Part shown: positions 11,193-22,129 of the stretch, one piece after another
Numbering within the stretch: the first letter of the stretch is position 1
Layout of the letters: the number at the start of each line of letters is the position of its first letter
Assembly (NCBI GenBank): GCA_947650365.1
Contig: OX393550.1
Coordinates: 48,841,594-48,905,593, forward strand
Source of the DNA: Chamaelirium japonicum
Taxonomy: Eukaryota; Streptophyta; Magnoliopsida; Liliales; Melanthiaceae
Direction of reading: 5' to 3'
DNA: 64,000 nucleotides
Position numbers and translations under genes: made by a program
The notes under the pieces: model-generated
What the model saw: only the letters and a program-made list of their open reading frames with translations
Told to the model about the DNA's origin: nothing
Database searches by the model: none

Positions 11193-11589
11193 ATTGGATT
11201 CTCTTAGGTATGGGATCACTAGTTCAGGTGGAATCCTGAAAGTCACGGATGACACTTCTTTAGTTTGGGAGGGAGTTTGTCGAGGAGGCTTGTATAAGTT
11301 GCAGCGAGGACAGTTCCAGGAGGGGTGGGCTCGGTAAAGAGTAAGTCTGCAAGTGGAGCTAGCTCGGATGCACAGACGACGAGAATAAGTGGGTTCCGAT
11401 CAAGTCCAACACCAAGTTAGGCTTGGTCGGTCATTGGCTATAAATGATCGGGCACCCAATTGGGTGCAGGCACCCGGTGCAGGGTGACCAAGGTGTGCGA
11501 TAAGGATGGAAAAGATTATCACAGGTTTCTCAGACGACGGTGATAGTGGCGACGATGGCAGTGTTGGTTTTTCAAGCCGAGGTGGAGAT

Positions 11590-11951
11590 TGTTGGGGTTT
11601 TCAGCTTGGAAAACTAGCAGGAGCAGCGAACTCGCCCGGGCAAAATTGAGGCTCGCCCGGAGGAGTCTAACAACAACCTAGCGGGCAGAACCCATAGCAA
11701 ACTAGCTCGGGCGAGCCAGATTTCGCCCGGGTGAATTGGACTGAAATAGTGCGGGCTCGACGCATGCGGTTCACAGTTTTGGCCGATTTTTTAGGGGTTT
11801 ATGATTTCTCTTGGGTTGTTTTCTCCTCTCCTATTTAAAGGTGGGTTAGGTGGCCCTAGGGTTACATTGAAGACATCGAGTGCGGCACGAGGAGAGAGCA
11901 AAAGTCGTCTTTTGGGGTTTCTTGCAGCCATGTGGAAGAAGAGAAGGAAGT

Positions 11952-12007
<56 letters not shown>

Positions 12008-12373
12008 AGAAGAAGAAGAAGAAGAAGAAGGAAGGGGGGCTATGGATTCTTGATGCGTCTTCCCGGCTTCGATCTCGGCTGGCGTTCTCATCTCTCGGGA
12101 GATTCCGATATTCTTTGATCTTTGTGCGGGGATCTCTACTTCGTGTTTGTAATGTCTGAGAGGGATCATTGAGTGGTTTGCGGGGTCCGACAAACGGAGA
12201 CCCACTGTTTGTTTATTCTCTTTGATCGTGATAATCCAATCCTAATTGATGGCATATATCGTTGTTCGTTGTTATGTGGTGGATCGATCCCCTTGTTTTT
12301 GCAGGGCTCTAAACCTCATTTCTAATGCGACTAGCGGGATCTTCGGGGTTTCGATCTCCGGTTATTCCCAACA
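11590..12373 (+). repeat. 3' LTR (784 bp) of the gag-only copia element
   Basis: It begins TGTTGGGGTTTTCAGC and ends GTTATTCCCAACA, with 7-bp perfect inverted termini. It contains a (GA)n(GAA)n tract at about 11956-12030 that is much shorter in the 5' LTR. TATTTAAAG near 11832 could be the TATA box. Confidence 0.88.
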
Positions 12374-13290
12374 ACTTCTAATAGATCATTGTGTAACAAT
12401 AAAATTATTGTTTCTGTACGGGACCACCATAGTGTTCAGTACTTCATCTATGAGTGCACCAGTACAAGATAAAGCAAGCATCGTAACTCGTTACCGGAGC
12501 GAGATAAATGTCCCAATTTTTAATAATCCTACAAGTGACATATCACACAAATGATATACCATACAAGTGATATATCATTCCTAAGAATTCATATACTCAG
12601 TATAAACGATCAAGTGTTTCTTTTTAATATTTTGTCTTCATTATGTTTTAGCAAATACCACAATGAGGCCTGCTGCTTGTTGTCATGAGTCCCTTTATTT
12701 ATCGAAACTAATTTTCTATGAATAAAACATGAAAGTGATTGTTTTTCCATTTTATTGACATAAGCAATTGTTGCACGTGGAACACATATATGTTCCCATC
12801 CGACTAGTAATAATTTTAAAAAGTATATTTAATTCAATAACAGTAAACAAGAAATATTTACCAGACTCATTCTGACGTGCACATGTCTCAATAGCGGTGA
12901 AAAGCGCTCACCACGTCAAAATTATTCCCCCCCACCCTATTCAAATTTCAAAACATATTGTACAACTTCTATTAAACCTGAAATTCTGAATGCAGGGTTT
13001 AAACCCGGCATCTCGAATGCCGGGTTTATTGTAAATGGGATTTTTTTTTTGATGTGGCGAACGCTTTTTTGTGCTGACCTACCATGTGGCTGTCTAAGCA
13101 CTAGTCTGCTAAATATTTATGATCAACCACTATTGAATTAAATATTATTTTAAAAAAATCTATTTTTATAAGAAGGTTAGGCAGCCAAACATAGCCTAGT
13201 TACTATAGCACTAGAGTAATCCGGATTTTTTTAAAATATAGAGTAGATAGGTATATAAGTTATTCTCTTATAGTTGCCATACCATGATAA
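12374..13290. other. intergenic stretch with one strong hairpin
   Basis: No gene or repeat boundary is visible apart from the palindrome at 13001-13027. It is AT-rich, with a C tract near 12927. It ends at the proposed 5' end of the first Helitron. Confidence 0.45.
13001..13027. other. perfect 11-bp stem, 5-nt loop hairpin
   Basis: AAACCCGGCAT at 13001-13011 and ATGCCGGGTTT at 13017-13027 pair perfectly around CTCGA. The preceding bases add a second overlapping palindrome (GGGTTTAAACCC). It could form a cruciform; no role is evident. Confidence 0.85.
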
Positions 13291-13330
13291 TCTTCTATAT
13301 AACAAGGGATGTCGGTTTTGTCCTGACTAT

Positions 13331-13944
13331 TGTGGGGGGAAATTTCCGAGCCGCCTTGATCGGGAACCCCGTCCCACATCCTTGATTGAATATGGACGGT
13401 TTGTAGAGTTAGAGAGATGGGAGAATAGATAGAGAGAGTGAAGAGTGATGACACAGGGATTGGTGACGGAGTTCGGTCTTACGATCTACGTCTCCGGACG
13501 AGAGGTGTCACCTGATCTTCCCTATAATTTGAGTAAATGAGGGGTGAGCGTTCTCTTGGCAGGCCAAGAGAAGCTTCGTACAGTGGGGTTGCACGGAGCA
13601 ACTAGAAGAGAACAAGAAGGGGAGAATTGAGCTCTAGCACTTGCTCGGGAATCCTCCTCCTCTGATTGAAATGACCAACCCCTTTTCTGAATGCCTTGGG
13701 GGTCCTTTTATAGCGTAGGCACGTGCTCGATATGGCAGTGATGACGTGGCGATAATGACGTGGCACTGGTTCTGGGCCTCCTTGCTGGGCCTTTATTGGG
13801 CCGTTGTTCGGGCCCAATAAGGGGGAGGGCTTGATCTGCGAGCCCCGTAGAGTGGGCCCATGAGACCGGGCGGGCTTACCCACTTGGGCCGTTGCGCGGG
13901 CCCATGCCGCTCTGATCCGGTCTGGTACAATTTTTGCACCCACA
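13331..13944 (-). repeat. 3' LTR of the gypsy-like element
   Basis: 614 bp. Read on the minus strand it starts TGTGGGTGCAAAAATTG and ends TTTCCCCCCACA. It matches 19816-20443 nearly base for base; the visible differences are scattered substitutions and a short GATGATGTGGCTAT-type expansion in the other copy. Confidence 0.93.
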
Positions 13945-13959
13945 GTTACCCCCTCCCAG
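13945..13959 (-). other. polypurine tract of the gypsy-like element
   Basis: On the minus strand CTGGGAGGGGGTAAC directly precedes the 3' LTR start TGTGGG, the expected position of the plus-strand primer. Confidence 0.75.
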
Positions 13960-13989
13960 TCGGGTCAGGACCCCCTGGGTCGGCTGGGA

Positions 13990-15020
13990 TTCCATGGTGC
14001 AAACGCCTTGTGGTGCGAGCCAAAAAGGTCTCGGTTTTGTATGTGGGTGTTCCCGAGAAATTAGTATGTTTCCCGACCAAGAGGACGCCGAGACCCCTTT
14101 TCCTTCTGCCGACGCCGAGACTCTTTTAGTGCGAGCCAAAAAGTCTCAGTTTTGCGAGGGGGCATTTCCGAAAACTTAGTACGTTTCCCGACCGAGAGGA
14201 CGCCGAGACCCCTCTTCCTTCTGCCGATGCCGAGACCCTTTTGGTGCGAGCCAAAAAGTCTCGGTTTTGCAAGGGGGCGTTTTCGAAGACTCGGTACGTT
14301 TCCCGACCGAGAGGACGCCGAGACCCATCTTCCTTCTGCCGACGCCGTGACCCTTTTGGTGCGAGCCAAAAAGTTTCGGTTTTGCGAGGGGGCATTTCCG
14401 AAAACTCAGTACGTTTCCCGACCGAGAGGACACCGAGACTCCTTTGCCTTCTACCGATGCCGAGACCCTTTTGGTGTGAGCCAAAAAGTCTCGGTTTTGC
14501 GAGGGGGCGTTTCTGAAGACTCAGTACGTTTCCCGACCGAGAGGACATCGAGACCCCTCTTCCTTCTGCTGATGCCGAGACCCTTTTGGTGCGAGCCAAA
14601 AAGTCTCGGTTTTGCGAGGGGGCGTTTCCGAAAACTCAGTACGTTTCCCGACCGAGAGGACGCCGAGACTCCTTTGCCTTCTGCCGATGCCGAGACCCTT
14701 TTGGTGCGAGCCAAAAAGTCTTGGTTTTGCGAGGAGGCGTTTCCGAAAACTCAGTACGTTTCCCGACCGAGAGGACACCGAGACTCCTTTGCCTTCTGCC
14801 GACGCCGAGACCCTTTTGGTGCGAGCCAAAAAGTCTCGGTTTTGCGAGGGGGCGTTTCCGAAGTCTCAGTACGTTTCTCGACCGAGAGGACGCCGAGACC
14901 CCTCTTCCTTCTGCCGACACCGAGACCCTTTTGGTGCGAGCCAAAAAGTCTCGATTTTGCGAGGGGGCATTTCCGAAAACTCAGTACGTTTTTCGGCCGA
15001 GAGGACGCCGAGACTCCCTT
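13990..15020 (-). repeat. tandem array 1, period 115 bp, about 9 copies
   Basis: GTGCGAGCCAAAAAGTCTCGG-type anchors recur at steps of exactly 115 bp (for example 14239, 14354, 14469, 14584, 14699 and 14814). Units are highly similar. The unit has few stop codons and 115 is not a multiple of three, so long spurious open frames (up to about 300 codons) run across it on both strands. Confidence 0.95.
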
Positions 15021-15039
15021 TTTTTTTGCCTTGTCTTGC

Positions 15040-16010
15040 TTCTGTTGGTGACGTCGATCTCCCCCCTCTTGGTTTTCTGATGAAACCAAGAGGTAGATTG
15101 TTGTTGATGCCGACGCACCCCCCCTCTCGGTTTTCTGACGAAACCGAGGGGGGCTGCTTGTTGATGCCGTCACACCCCCCTTACTTGGTTTTTGTGCAAA
15201 ACCGAGGGGGGGCTGCTTGTTGATGCCGACACACACCCTCTCTCGGTTTTCTGACGAAACTGAGACTTGTGCTGCTGATGGTGTGCCGTCACCCCCTCTC
15301 CACTCGGTTTTTGTGTGAAACCGATGAGGGGGGCTTCTTGTTGATGTCGACACACACCCCCTCTCGGTTTTCTGACGGAACCAAGGGGCGTGCTGCTGAT
15401 GGTGTGTCGTCATCCCCTCTCCACTCGGTTTTTGTGCAAAACCGAGGGGGGGCTGCTTATTGATACCGACATACACCCCCTCTCGGTTTTCTGACGAAAC
15501 AAAGGGGTGTGCTGCTAACGGTGTGCCGTCACCCCCTCCCCACTCGATTTTTGTGCGAAACCGAGAGGGGGCTGTTTGTTGATGCCGACACACACCCCCT
15601 CTCGATTTCTCTGACGAAACCGAGGGGTGTGCTGCTGACGGTGTGCCATCACCCCCTCCCCACTTGGTTTTTCTTTGAAACCAAGGGGGGGCTGCTTGTT
15701 GATGCCGACACACACCCCCTCTCGGTTTTCTGATGAAACCGAGGGGTGGTTGTAGCTGATGCCAACACCCCCTCCCCTCTCAGGTTTTTGCGAAACCGAG
15801 ATAGGGGGGATGCTTGTGGGGTGCTGTCACCCCCTCTCTATTTGATTTTTGTGCGAAACCGAGGGGGGGCTGCTTGTTAATGCCGACACACACCCCCTCT
15901 CGATTTTCTGACAAAACCGAGGGGTGTGCTGCTGATGGTGTACCGTCACCCCCTCCCCACTCGGTTTTTGTGCGAAACCGAGGGGGGGCTGCTTGTTGAT
16001 GCTGACACCC
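15040..16010 (-). repeat. tandem array 2, ~119-bp dimers of ~59-bp hairpin units
   Basis: About 16 half-units, 57-62 bp apart, each contain a short inverted repeat such as CTCGGTTTTCTGACGAAACCGAG. Half-units alternate between loop types TTTTCTGACG and TTTTTGTGCG, so the higher-order period is about 119 bp. C tracts and TGCTTGTTGATGCCGACA spacers separate them. Confidence 0.93.
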
Positions 16011-16740
16011 CATTATTGGGGCTGCTAGAAGAGGCCAAAAAGTGTCGGTATTGAAAATAGTATATTTTTTGAATTTTAGCCACATCTGAAACCGACACTT
16101 TTTCAGTCATATTCCTAAAACACTGGTACGCGGGGTTGTCGGCGAGGGATAACGATATACTTGAGAGGGCTTCTTAGAGATAATCTAGGATGACACCGCG
16201 AGATGGCCAGCCAGTCTTCACCCAATGTACTACCGCACCTGGTTACTGTATTCACCAGGTACTACGGTCATGTGAGGGTGTTGACTTGGCTAGGATCAAG
16301 GAAGCACCATTTTATCTCGTGTTTCGATAGATTTTTCACCCACCCTACTATTTACTTATCGCTTGTTCACCCATTGTAGGCCACTCTTTTCATGATAAAA
16401 ACTGTCAGGGGACCCGCTGTGTTGGGAAAACACCATCTAGGAACGAAGGAGAATGTTTGCGCTCCTCCTATGCCACATATTGAGGATTCGGACAGTGGCT
16501 TTGATGGCGATCTCAGGCCGTTAAGGCCTTTTACGGACGAAGATCATGAGGAACCCCCCGTCGGCTGCACCAGTGTGGAGACACGCTGATAGAGTTAGAC
16601 CGACCACCCCCTAACCGGTTTGGAACCGTCAGTCGTCGAGAAAAGGTGATAGCCAGTGACAGTCTGATGCTTGGACCTGAGTGACAAGACTAAGCTTGGA
16701 CTTTTGATCGAATGCCAATACGTCGGCGATGACGTTATGG
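16011..16740 (-). other. spacer between arrays 2 and 3
   Basis: Unique-looking sequence. An inverted repeat AAAAAGTGTCGGT (about 16038-16050) / ACCGACACTTTTT (about 16091-16103) echoes the AAAAAGTCTCGGT core of array 1. One 65-codon + strand frame (16392-16589) has no recognisable similarity. Confidence 0.6.
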
Positions 16741-17325
16741 ACTTCGTCTTTATATGCCAAGGGTAGGGCATTGGGTTTGTAGAGTGCTGAGGTATCGGTC
16801 GCCTCAGCTTATGTCTTCGAGTACCAAGGGCAGGGCCTTGGGCTTATAGATTATCGAGGCATTGGTCACCTCGGACTTTATCGTCGAGTGCCAAGGGCTG
16901 GGCCTTGTGCTTGTTGAGTGCCATGGCGTTGGTCGCCTCGGACTTTGTCTTCTAGTACCAAGGGCTGGGCCTTGGGCTTGTAGAGTGCCAAGGCATTGGT
17001 TGTCTCGGACTTTGTCTTCGAGTGCCAAGGGCTGGGCCTTGGGCTTGTAGAGTGCCGAGGCGTTGGTTACCTCGAACTTTGTCTTTAAGTGCCAAGGGTA
17101 GAGCCTTGGGCTTGTAGAGTGCCGAGGTGTTGGTCGCCTCGGACTTTGTCTTCGAGTGCCAAGGGCTGGGCCTTGGGCTTGTAGAGTGCCGAGGTATTGG
17201 TCGCCTCGGACTTTGTCTTCGAGTGCCAAGGGCTGGGCCTTGGGCTTGTAGAGTGCCGAGGCATTGGTCGCCTTGGACTTTATCTTTTGGGTGCCAAGGA
17301 TGTCTCCTTGAACTTGGTGCATGTC
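16741..17325 (-). repeat. tandem array 3, period 67 bp, about 8.7 copies
   Basis: CCAAGGG recurs at 16757, 16824, 16891, 16958, 17025, 17092, 17159 and 17226, a constant 67-bp step, then at 17294. Unit core: GGGCCTTGGGCTTGTAGAG. Copies in the right half are almost identical; the outer ones are diverged. Confidence 0.96.
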
Positions 17326-17387
17326 AAAGCGGCGATGCCTACCTTGGACTTATTCTCATCGCCTCGGATGAGTATAGTTGATATTTT

Positions 17388-18114
17388 AGCTTGACCTGAA
17401 TTGTCAGGAGCATTTTTATTGGACTTTCGCCTTGAAAGGGCGTAGCTAAATTACCTTCGAGCTTCCGACTTGAATGGGCAGAATCAAAGGTCTTTGGTTG
17501 ACCTAGGTTGCCAGGAGCTTTTTATCGGACTTTAGCCTCGAGAGGGCGTAGCCGAATTGCCTTCGAGCTTCTGACTTGAATAGGCGGAATCGAAGGTCTT
17601 TGGTTGACCTGGGTTGCCATGAGCCTTTTTATCAGACTTTTAGCCTCGAGAGGGCATAACCGAATTGCCTTCGAGCTTCCGACTTGGATGGGCGAAATCG
17701 AAGGTCTTTGATTGACCTGGGTTGCCAGGAGCCTTTTTATCGGACTTTAGCCTCGAGAGGGCGTAGCCGAATTGCCTTCGAGCTTCCGACTTTAATAGGT
17801 GGAATCTAAGGTCTTTGGTTGACCTGGGTTGCCAAGAGCCTTTTTATTGGACTTTAGCCTTGAGAGAGCGTAGCCGAATTGCCTTCGAGCTTTCGACTTG
17901 AATGGGCGGAATCGAAGGTCTTTGGTTGACCTGGGTTGTTAGGAGCCTTTTTATCGGACTTTCACCTTGAAAGGGCATAGCCGAATTGCCTTCGAGCTTC
18001 CAATTTGAACGGGCGGAATCGAAGGTCTTTGGTTGACCTGGGCTACCAGGAGCCTTTTTATCGGACTTTAGCCTCGAGAGGGCGTAACCGAATTACCTTC
18101 GAGCTTCCGACTTG
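17388..18114 (-). repeat. tandem array 4, period 107 bp, about 6.8 copies
   Basis: The anchor TTTTTATCGGACTTT recurs at about 106-108 bp steps (near 17413, 17519, 17626, 17734, 17841, 17948 and 18055). Unit core: GCCTTCGAGCTTCCGACTTG. The array begins directly where gag loses similarity, so gag's C-terminus has been cut or overrun by it. Confidence 0.95.
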
Positions 18115-19675
18115 TAGAGGTTGGGTGGCCATAGCTGCGATGGAACTCACAGTAGGCTATCGTATCTCCCGCCTGGTCAGAATTTGGAGGGAGAGGCTGT
18201 GGCCACTTGCAAAAGGGATCGTTCTGCAAATAGACGAAGATGTCTTCACTGGAGGTGTTCAGCTCAGTGAATACCCTTTGCTCCCTTGGAGTTCGCCTCT
18301 TCCCTGCTGGAAGGGACTTCGGATCTTCATTGTATCTTTTGGCTTGTACCTTTTGGTCGGATGCAACATTGGCAGACTTCTTGTAGTGTGCATCCCTTGG
18401 GGATTCGTCAGCCTTCCTGTGTCGCGAGTCGCGAGGTTCGCGTGGCTCGCGCAACTTTCTGGCTCGCTGGTTGTCCTTCACATCTATCTCCCGCTGCACG
18501 CGTTTGAACATTGCCTCAGAGGAGCTCGGAGGATGTCGGATAAAATCAGTATAGACATGGAGTTCTGGTCGGATGACATTCTGGAATGCCAACATAATAG
18601 CCTCCTCATTTTGGTAACGGCCAGTGAGCTCAGAATGCTCATTGCGAAACCTGGTTGTGAAGCTCCTCAGGGATTCATCGGAGCCCATCTTTAGCCGGTA
18701 AAGAGTATCCAGCTTATTTTCTGGCTTCAGGTTAAGCCGATAATGATCCATGAAGAGTTCCGCCAGTTCTTCGAAAGTAGCCACCGCACCGGTGGGCAAT
18801 GTGTGGTACCAATCGAGGGAAGGCCCCTCGAGGCTTCCCGCAAACATACGGCAAAGAACATGGTTCTCATACTCGTATGGCGTCAGGGCCTGCTTGTAGG
18901 CTAGGATATGGAGAGCTGGGTCTCCCTTGATGCAGTTGAACTTGGGCAGACTTGGTGTTCGCCAACCCACAGGAAAAGGGGTTGCGAGCACCTCGGGATG
19001 AAGAGGCCCCGCTGAGGCGATTAATAGCCTGCGATCTTGATGGCGGCGTCCTACATCGGTGGTTTGCCTTCGTCGGTTGAGTAGCTCATGTGCATCTGAC
19101 GTTCTTGCATGCGAGTGAAAGGGGTGTCCAGTGGACCCCGTTGATTCAGGCGACCTCTCTCGACGGTGGCTTGGAGCGCCATCGATGTTAAGACGATCCC
19201 ACACCGTTTGTTTAGGTGCTTGCGTGGATGCCTGACGCTTTTTGGCATAAACCCTCCTTGGTTCTTCGAGGTGATGACTCGCAGCTGGGCCAGTCTTCAA
19301 TGGGCCTTCAGTCGCAGCGGGAGAGTTGAGGATCATAACCCCCGCCCTCTCAGCTGCCTTCTTCAAGGAGTCTTTCTTTTGTTCGAGGGCCGCATTCTTC
19401 TTGAGGAGATTTAGCAGCTAGAAGTCAGCAACCGAGATCTCGTATGTAGCCTAAGGCTCGCTCCCTTGAATAGCGTGTTCTTTGCCAGATCGACGCCTCG
19501 GGGATGGTAGGTCTCGCCGATCGTTGTGCCCTTCTGGATGGCTGCCTTGCGGCCCCAGCCGCTCCCGAACATTTCTTCGGTTGGCTGCAACCGAGACTTC
19601 TTGTTCTTCTTCGATCAGCATATCGTTTGTTCGTTCAGCACCCGCCTTTGGTGGGTTGGTACTGGCCTTCACCAT
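18068..19675 (-). pseudogene. Ty3-gypsy gag with two in-frame stops
   Basis: The 432-codon frame 18068-19366 contains a retrotransposon gag domain (PSLPKFNCIKGDPALHILAY, FAGSLEGPSLDWYHTLP, FEELAELFMDHYRLN, LRSFTTRFRNE). Upstream in the same frame, TAG codons near 19422 and at 19451-19453 separate it from an N-terminal piece that starts MVKASTNPPKAG at 19675. A C-terminal YCEFHRSYGHPTSTS keeps part of the usual YCxFHxxxGHxTxxC motif but has lost the last cysteine. It lacks a protease and any pol continuation. Gag packages element RNA; with these stops the copy could supply it only in part. Confidence 0.88.
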
Positions 19676-19795
19676 CGAGCGTGTTGATGTCGGCGTGATG
19701 AAGGTGTTGAGGTTGATTTGGAGGAGGACTTGTGGCTCGTCACCACAAGTTGAATAGGAGTCGGTAGAGGTATGGGTAAGACCTCTATCGATATC

Positions 19796-19813
19796 CCACA
19801 GACGGCGCCAAAG
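19796..19813 (-). other. primer-binding site of the gypsy-like element
   Basis: On the minus strand ATCTTTGGCGCCGTCTGTGG follows the 5' LTR end CCCCCCACA. TGGCGCCGTCTGTGGG is a sequence I recognise at this position in many plant Ty3-gypsy and large non-autonomous elements. Confidence 0.8.
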
Positions 19814-19815
19814 AT

Positions 19816-20443
19816 TGTGGGGGGAAATTTTTGAGCCGCCTTGATCGAGAACCCCGCCCCACAGCCTTGATTGAATATAGACGGTTTGTAGAGTTAGAGA
19901 GATGGGAGAATAGATAGAGAGAGTGAAGAGTGATGACACAGGGATTGGTGACGGAGTTCGGTCTTACGACCTATGTCTCCGGGCGAGAGGTGCCACCTGA
20001 TCTTCACTATAATTTGAGTAAATGAGGGGTGAGCGTTCTCTTGACAGGCCAAGAGAAGCTTCGTACAGTGGGGTTGCACGGAGCAACTAGAAGAGAACAA
20101 GAAGGGGAGAATTGAGCTCTAGCACTTGCTCGAAAATTCTCCTCCTCTGATTGAAATGACCAACCCCTTTTCTGAATGCCTTGGGGGTCCTTTTATAGCG
20201 TAGGCACGTGCCCGATATGGCAGTGATGATGTGGCTATGATGATGTGGCTATGATGATGTGGCACTGGTTCTGGGCCTCCTTGCTGGGCCCTTATTGGGC
20301 CGTTGTTCGGACCCAATAAAGGGGAGGGTTTGATCTGCGAGCCCCGTAGAGTGGGCCCATGAGACCGGGCGGGCTTATCCACTTGGGCCGTTGCGCGGGC
20401 CCATGCCGCTCTGATCCGGTCTGGTACAATTTTTGCACCCACA
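19816..20443 (-). repeat. 5' LTR of the gypsy-like element
   Basis: 628 bp, TGTG...CACA termini, near-identical partner of 13331-13944. Compared with that copy it carries a small tandem expansion near 20225-20260. The TSD ACTAT follows at 20444-20448. Confidence 0.93.
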
Positions 20444-20448
20444 ACTAT

Positions 20449-21158
20449 ACAAAACGGAACAAAAAAGTTGACTAGGACAAGCTGACTAGACAAAAAAGAG
20501 AGAGAGAATCGGTTATAAAGATAGAAAGAGAAATTGCAAAAGAGGGGGTGTAGGATCAACATGTTTTTAGGAGGAGAGAGAGACGGCTACGGGAGGGTCT
20601 AGAGAGAGAATAAGATAGAGAGAATCCGATATAGAGAAGTTCAGGATGAAGAGACAGAGAGAGAGAGAGAGAGAATTAATAGGGGGATTCACCAGGTTTA
20701 TAGGAGAAGTCGGGCTGCATGCATGGATGGGGGATTCCGGGAGTGCAGGGACGACTGTGACTAGGTTCGGAGAGGAGAGAGAGATAAGATCGGACTAGAG
20801 AGAGAAGGTCAGGAAACAGTTAGAGAGAGAGATATGGAAGAGGAGTAAAGAGAGGGAGTCTCTCTCTATTTCCGTCATCTCACAAGTCATTCTCTCTCTT
20901 TAATTCATAATTCTCTCTTTAATTGCATATTTATTTTATTTTCTCTCTCTAAAATCCCAACCCGAGGCCTAGCCATGCATGCACGTCTTTAATTGCGTTA
21001 TTCATTATCTCTCTCTCTATTTAATTGCATTATTTCCTTTTGTCCCTCTCTCTTTAATTGCATTATTCATTCATTCTCTCTCTTTCTCTCTCTTTCCGAT
21101 CTCTCTCCCCGGCAATCTCTTTCACTCAACGGTTCTCTCTCTGTCTCTCTCTTCCCGA

Positions 21159-21193
<35 letters not shown>

Positions 21194-22129
21194 CCACGAT
21201 CTCTCTCTCTCTGTCTGTCTCTATCTCTATCTTTCTCTCTCTTTCCCTGAGGATACAAGATCACGGACGACTGTGATCAGGTTTTAACTGTTGGGATTTC
21301 ACGATGGTGCAACCTAGATAGAGATCAAAAGAGAGAGAGAAAGGGGGGGGGGGGGAATCGCCACTTTTTTTAGAAAAAAAGAACGAGAGAGATATAAGAT
21401 CACATGGGGTCGAGAGAGAATGATGGGTTGGCGATCAGGTTGTTAGCGAGAGAAATTAGGAAAGAAAAGATAGAAAGAGAGACGATCGGGTTGGTGCGGA
21501 TAACGAAGGAGTGAGAGGATCGCGAGGTCAGAGATGCGCTGAAGAGGGGGAGGATATTGTGAGATGGTTGAGGACGTTAGGGCTTCGTGCGGATGACTGC
21601 GATCAGGTCGGGTAGAGGTTGGGATTGAGAGAAAGGGGTGTAAGGGATGGTTGGGATTAGTTTGTGCATGGCTGGAGTCTGCCGGGGGGGGGGGGCATGT
21701 AGAGAGAGAGTGAGAGAGAGTCGGATTGGGGGGGAGGGGGTGAGGTGCATGGGGATAGGACGGGTAAGGAAAGAGAGATAAAAGATCTGGGTTGGCTGCG
21801 ATGAAAAGATCGAGTGGAGGTTTGGACGGGTAAGGAAAGAGAGAGAGAGAGGGTCGAACTTACTGAGAGAAAACATGAAAGAGAGAGATGGGAGGGGTGT
21901 AATAAAAGCCCATCGGCCCGAACCCGATCCGAAAGTCAACGGCTCAAACATATCATGGGCTGAGCTCGGGCCGCCCGCCACCTTGAGCCCGAAGCCCGGC
22001 CTGAAAGGAAGCCGTCCTGAAAGCCCGGCTTGGGGGATGTCTTGCCGTCGAAGGCGGCCCGCTATAGTGCCGATATGTGTTTTCCCGTTGAATGCGGTCC
22101 GCTGTTGTGTCGATAAGCACGGACATGCA
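20449..22129 (+). other. Helitron 1 interior, right of the gypsy insertion
   Basis: GA- and CT-rich non-coding sequence with short microsatellites (near 20660, 21060-21250, 21310 and 21690). The right end (21985-22133) carries GGCGGCCCGCTATAGTGCCG-type motifs that recur, inverted, beside the Helitron end at 59155. Open frames here are low-complexity artefacts. Confidence 0.7.

Larger units (their letters stand above)
9666..12373 (+). mobile_element. non-autonomous/deleted Ty1-copia element (gag and protease scraps only)
   Basis: Two direct repeats (9666-10172 and 11590-12373) flank about 1.4 kb of internal sequence. A primer-binding site (TGGTATCGGAGCC) follows the left LTR, and a purine-rich GAGGTGGAGAT precedes the right LTR. 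The right LTR has perfect 7-bp inverted termini, TGTTGGG and CCCAACA. The left LTR has lost its 5' end and about 90 bp internally. The interior keeps gag, the zinc knuckle, protease-like sequence and a scrap of the gag_pre-integrase region; integrase, RT and RNase H are absent. It is unlike the copia element at 1-2679, which has different LTRs. Confidence 0.88.
13331..20443 (-). mobile_element. Ty3-gypsy-like element with gag, no pol, and four tandem arrays
   Basis: Two LTRs (13331-13944 and 19816-20443) are bounded by perfect 5-bp duplications ACTAT at 13326-13330 and 20444-20448. On the minus strand the order is 5' LTR, primer-binding site, broken gag, a 107-bp array, a 67-bp array, an approximately 730-bp spacer, a ~119-bp hairpin array, a 115-bp array, purine tract and 3' LTR. 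No protease, RT, RNase H or integrase similarity was found between gag and the 3' LTR, where about 4.1 kb of repeats stands instead. Such an element would need enzymes in trans. The LTRs are very similar, so the insertion is probably not ancient. It landed inside Helitron 1. Confidence 0.9.

Noticed and set aside
14152-15051. 299-codon open frame on the + strand (and long minus-strand partners)
   Set aside because: It runs through the 115-bp tandem array. The unit lacks stops and shifts frame each copy, so long frames appear on both strands by structure, not by coding.
14000-18114. CRISPR-like arrays
   Set aside because: The repeats are contiguous or nearly so, with spacers that are themselves repeats. 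This is plant DNA inside an LTR element, so they are minisatellites.
20979-21287. leucine/serine-rich membrane protein
   Set aside because: Low-complexity CT-rich Helitron interior; frames overlap in all three phases.
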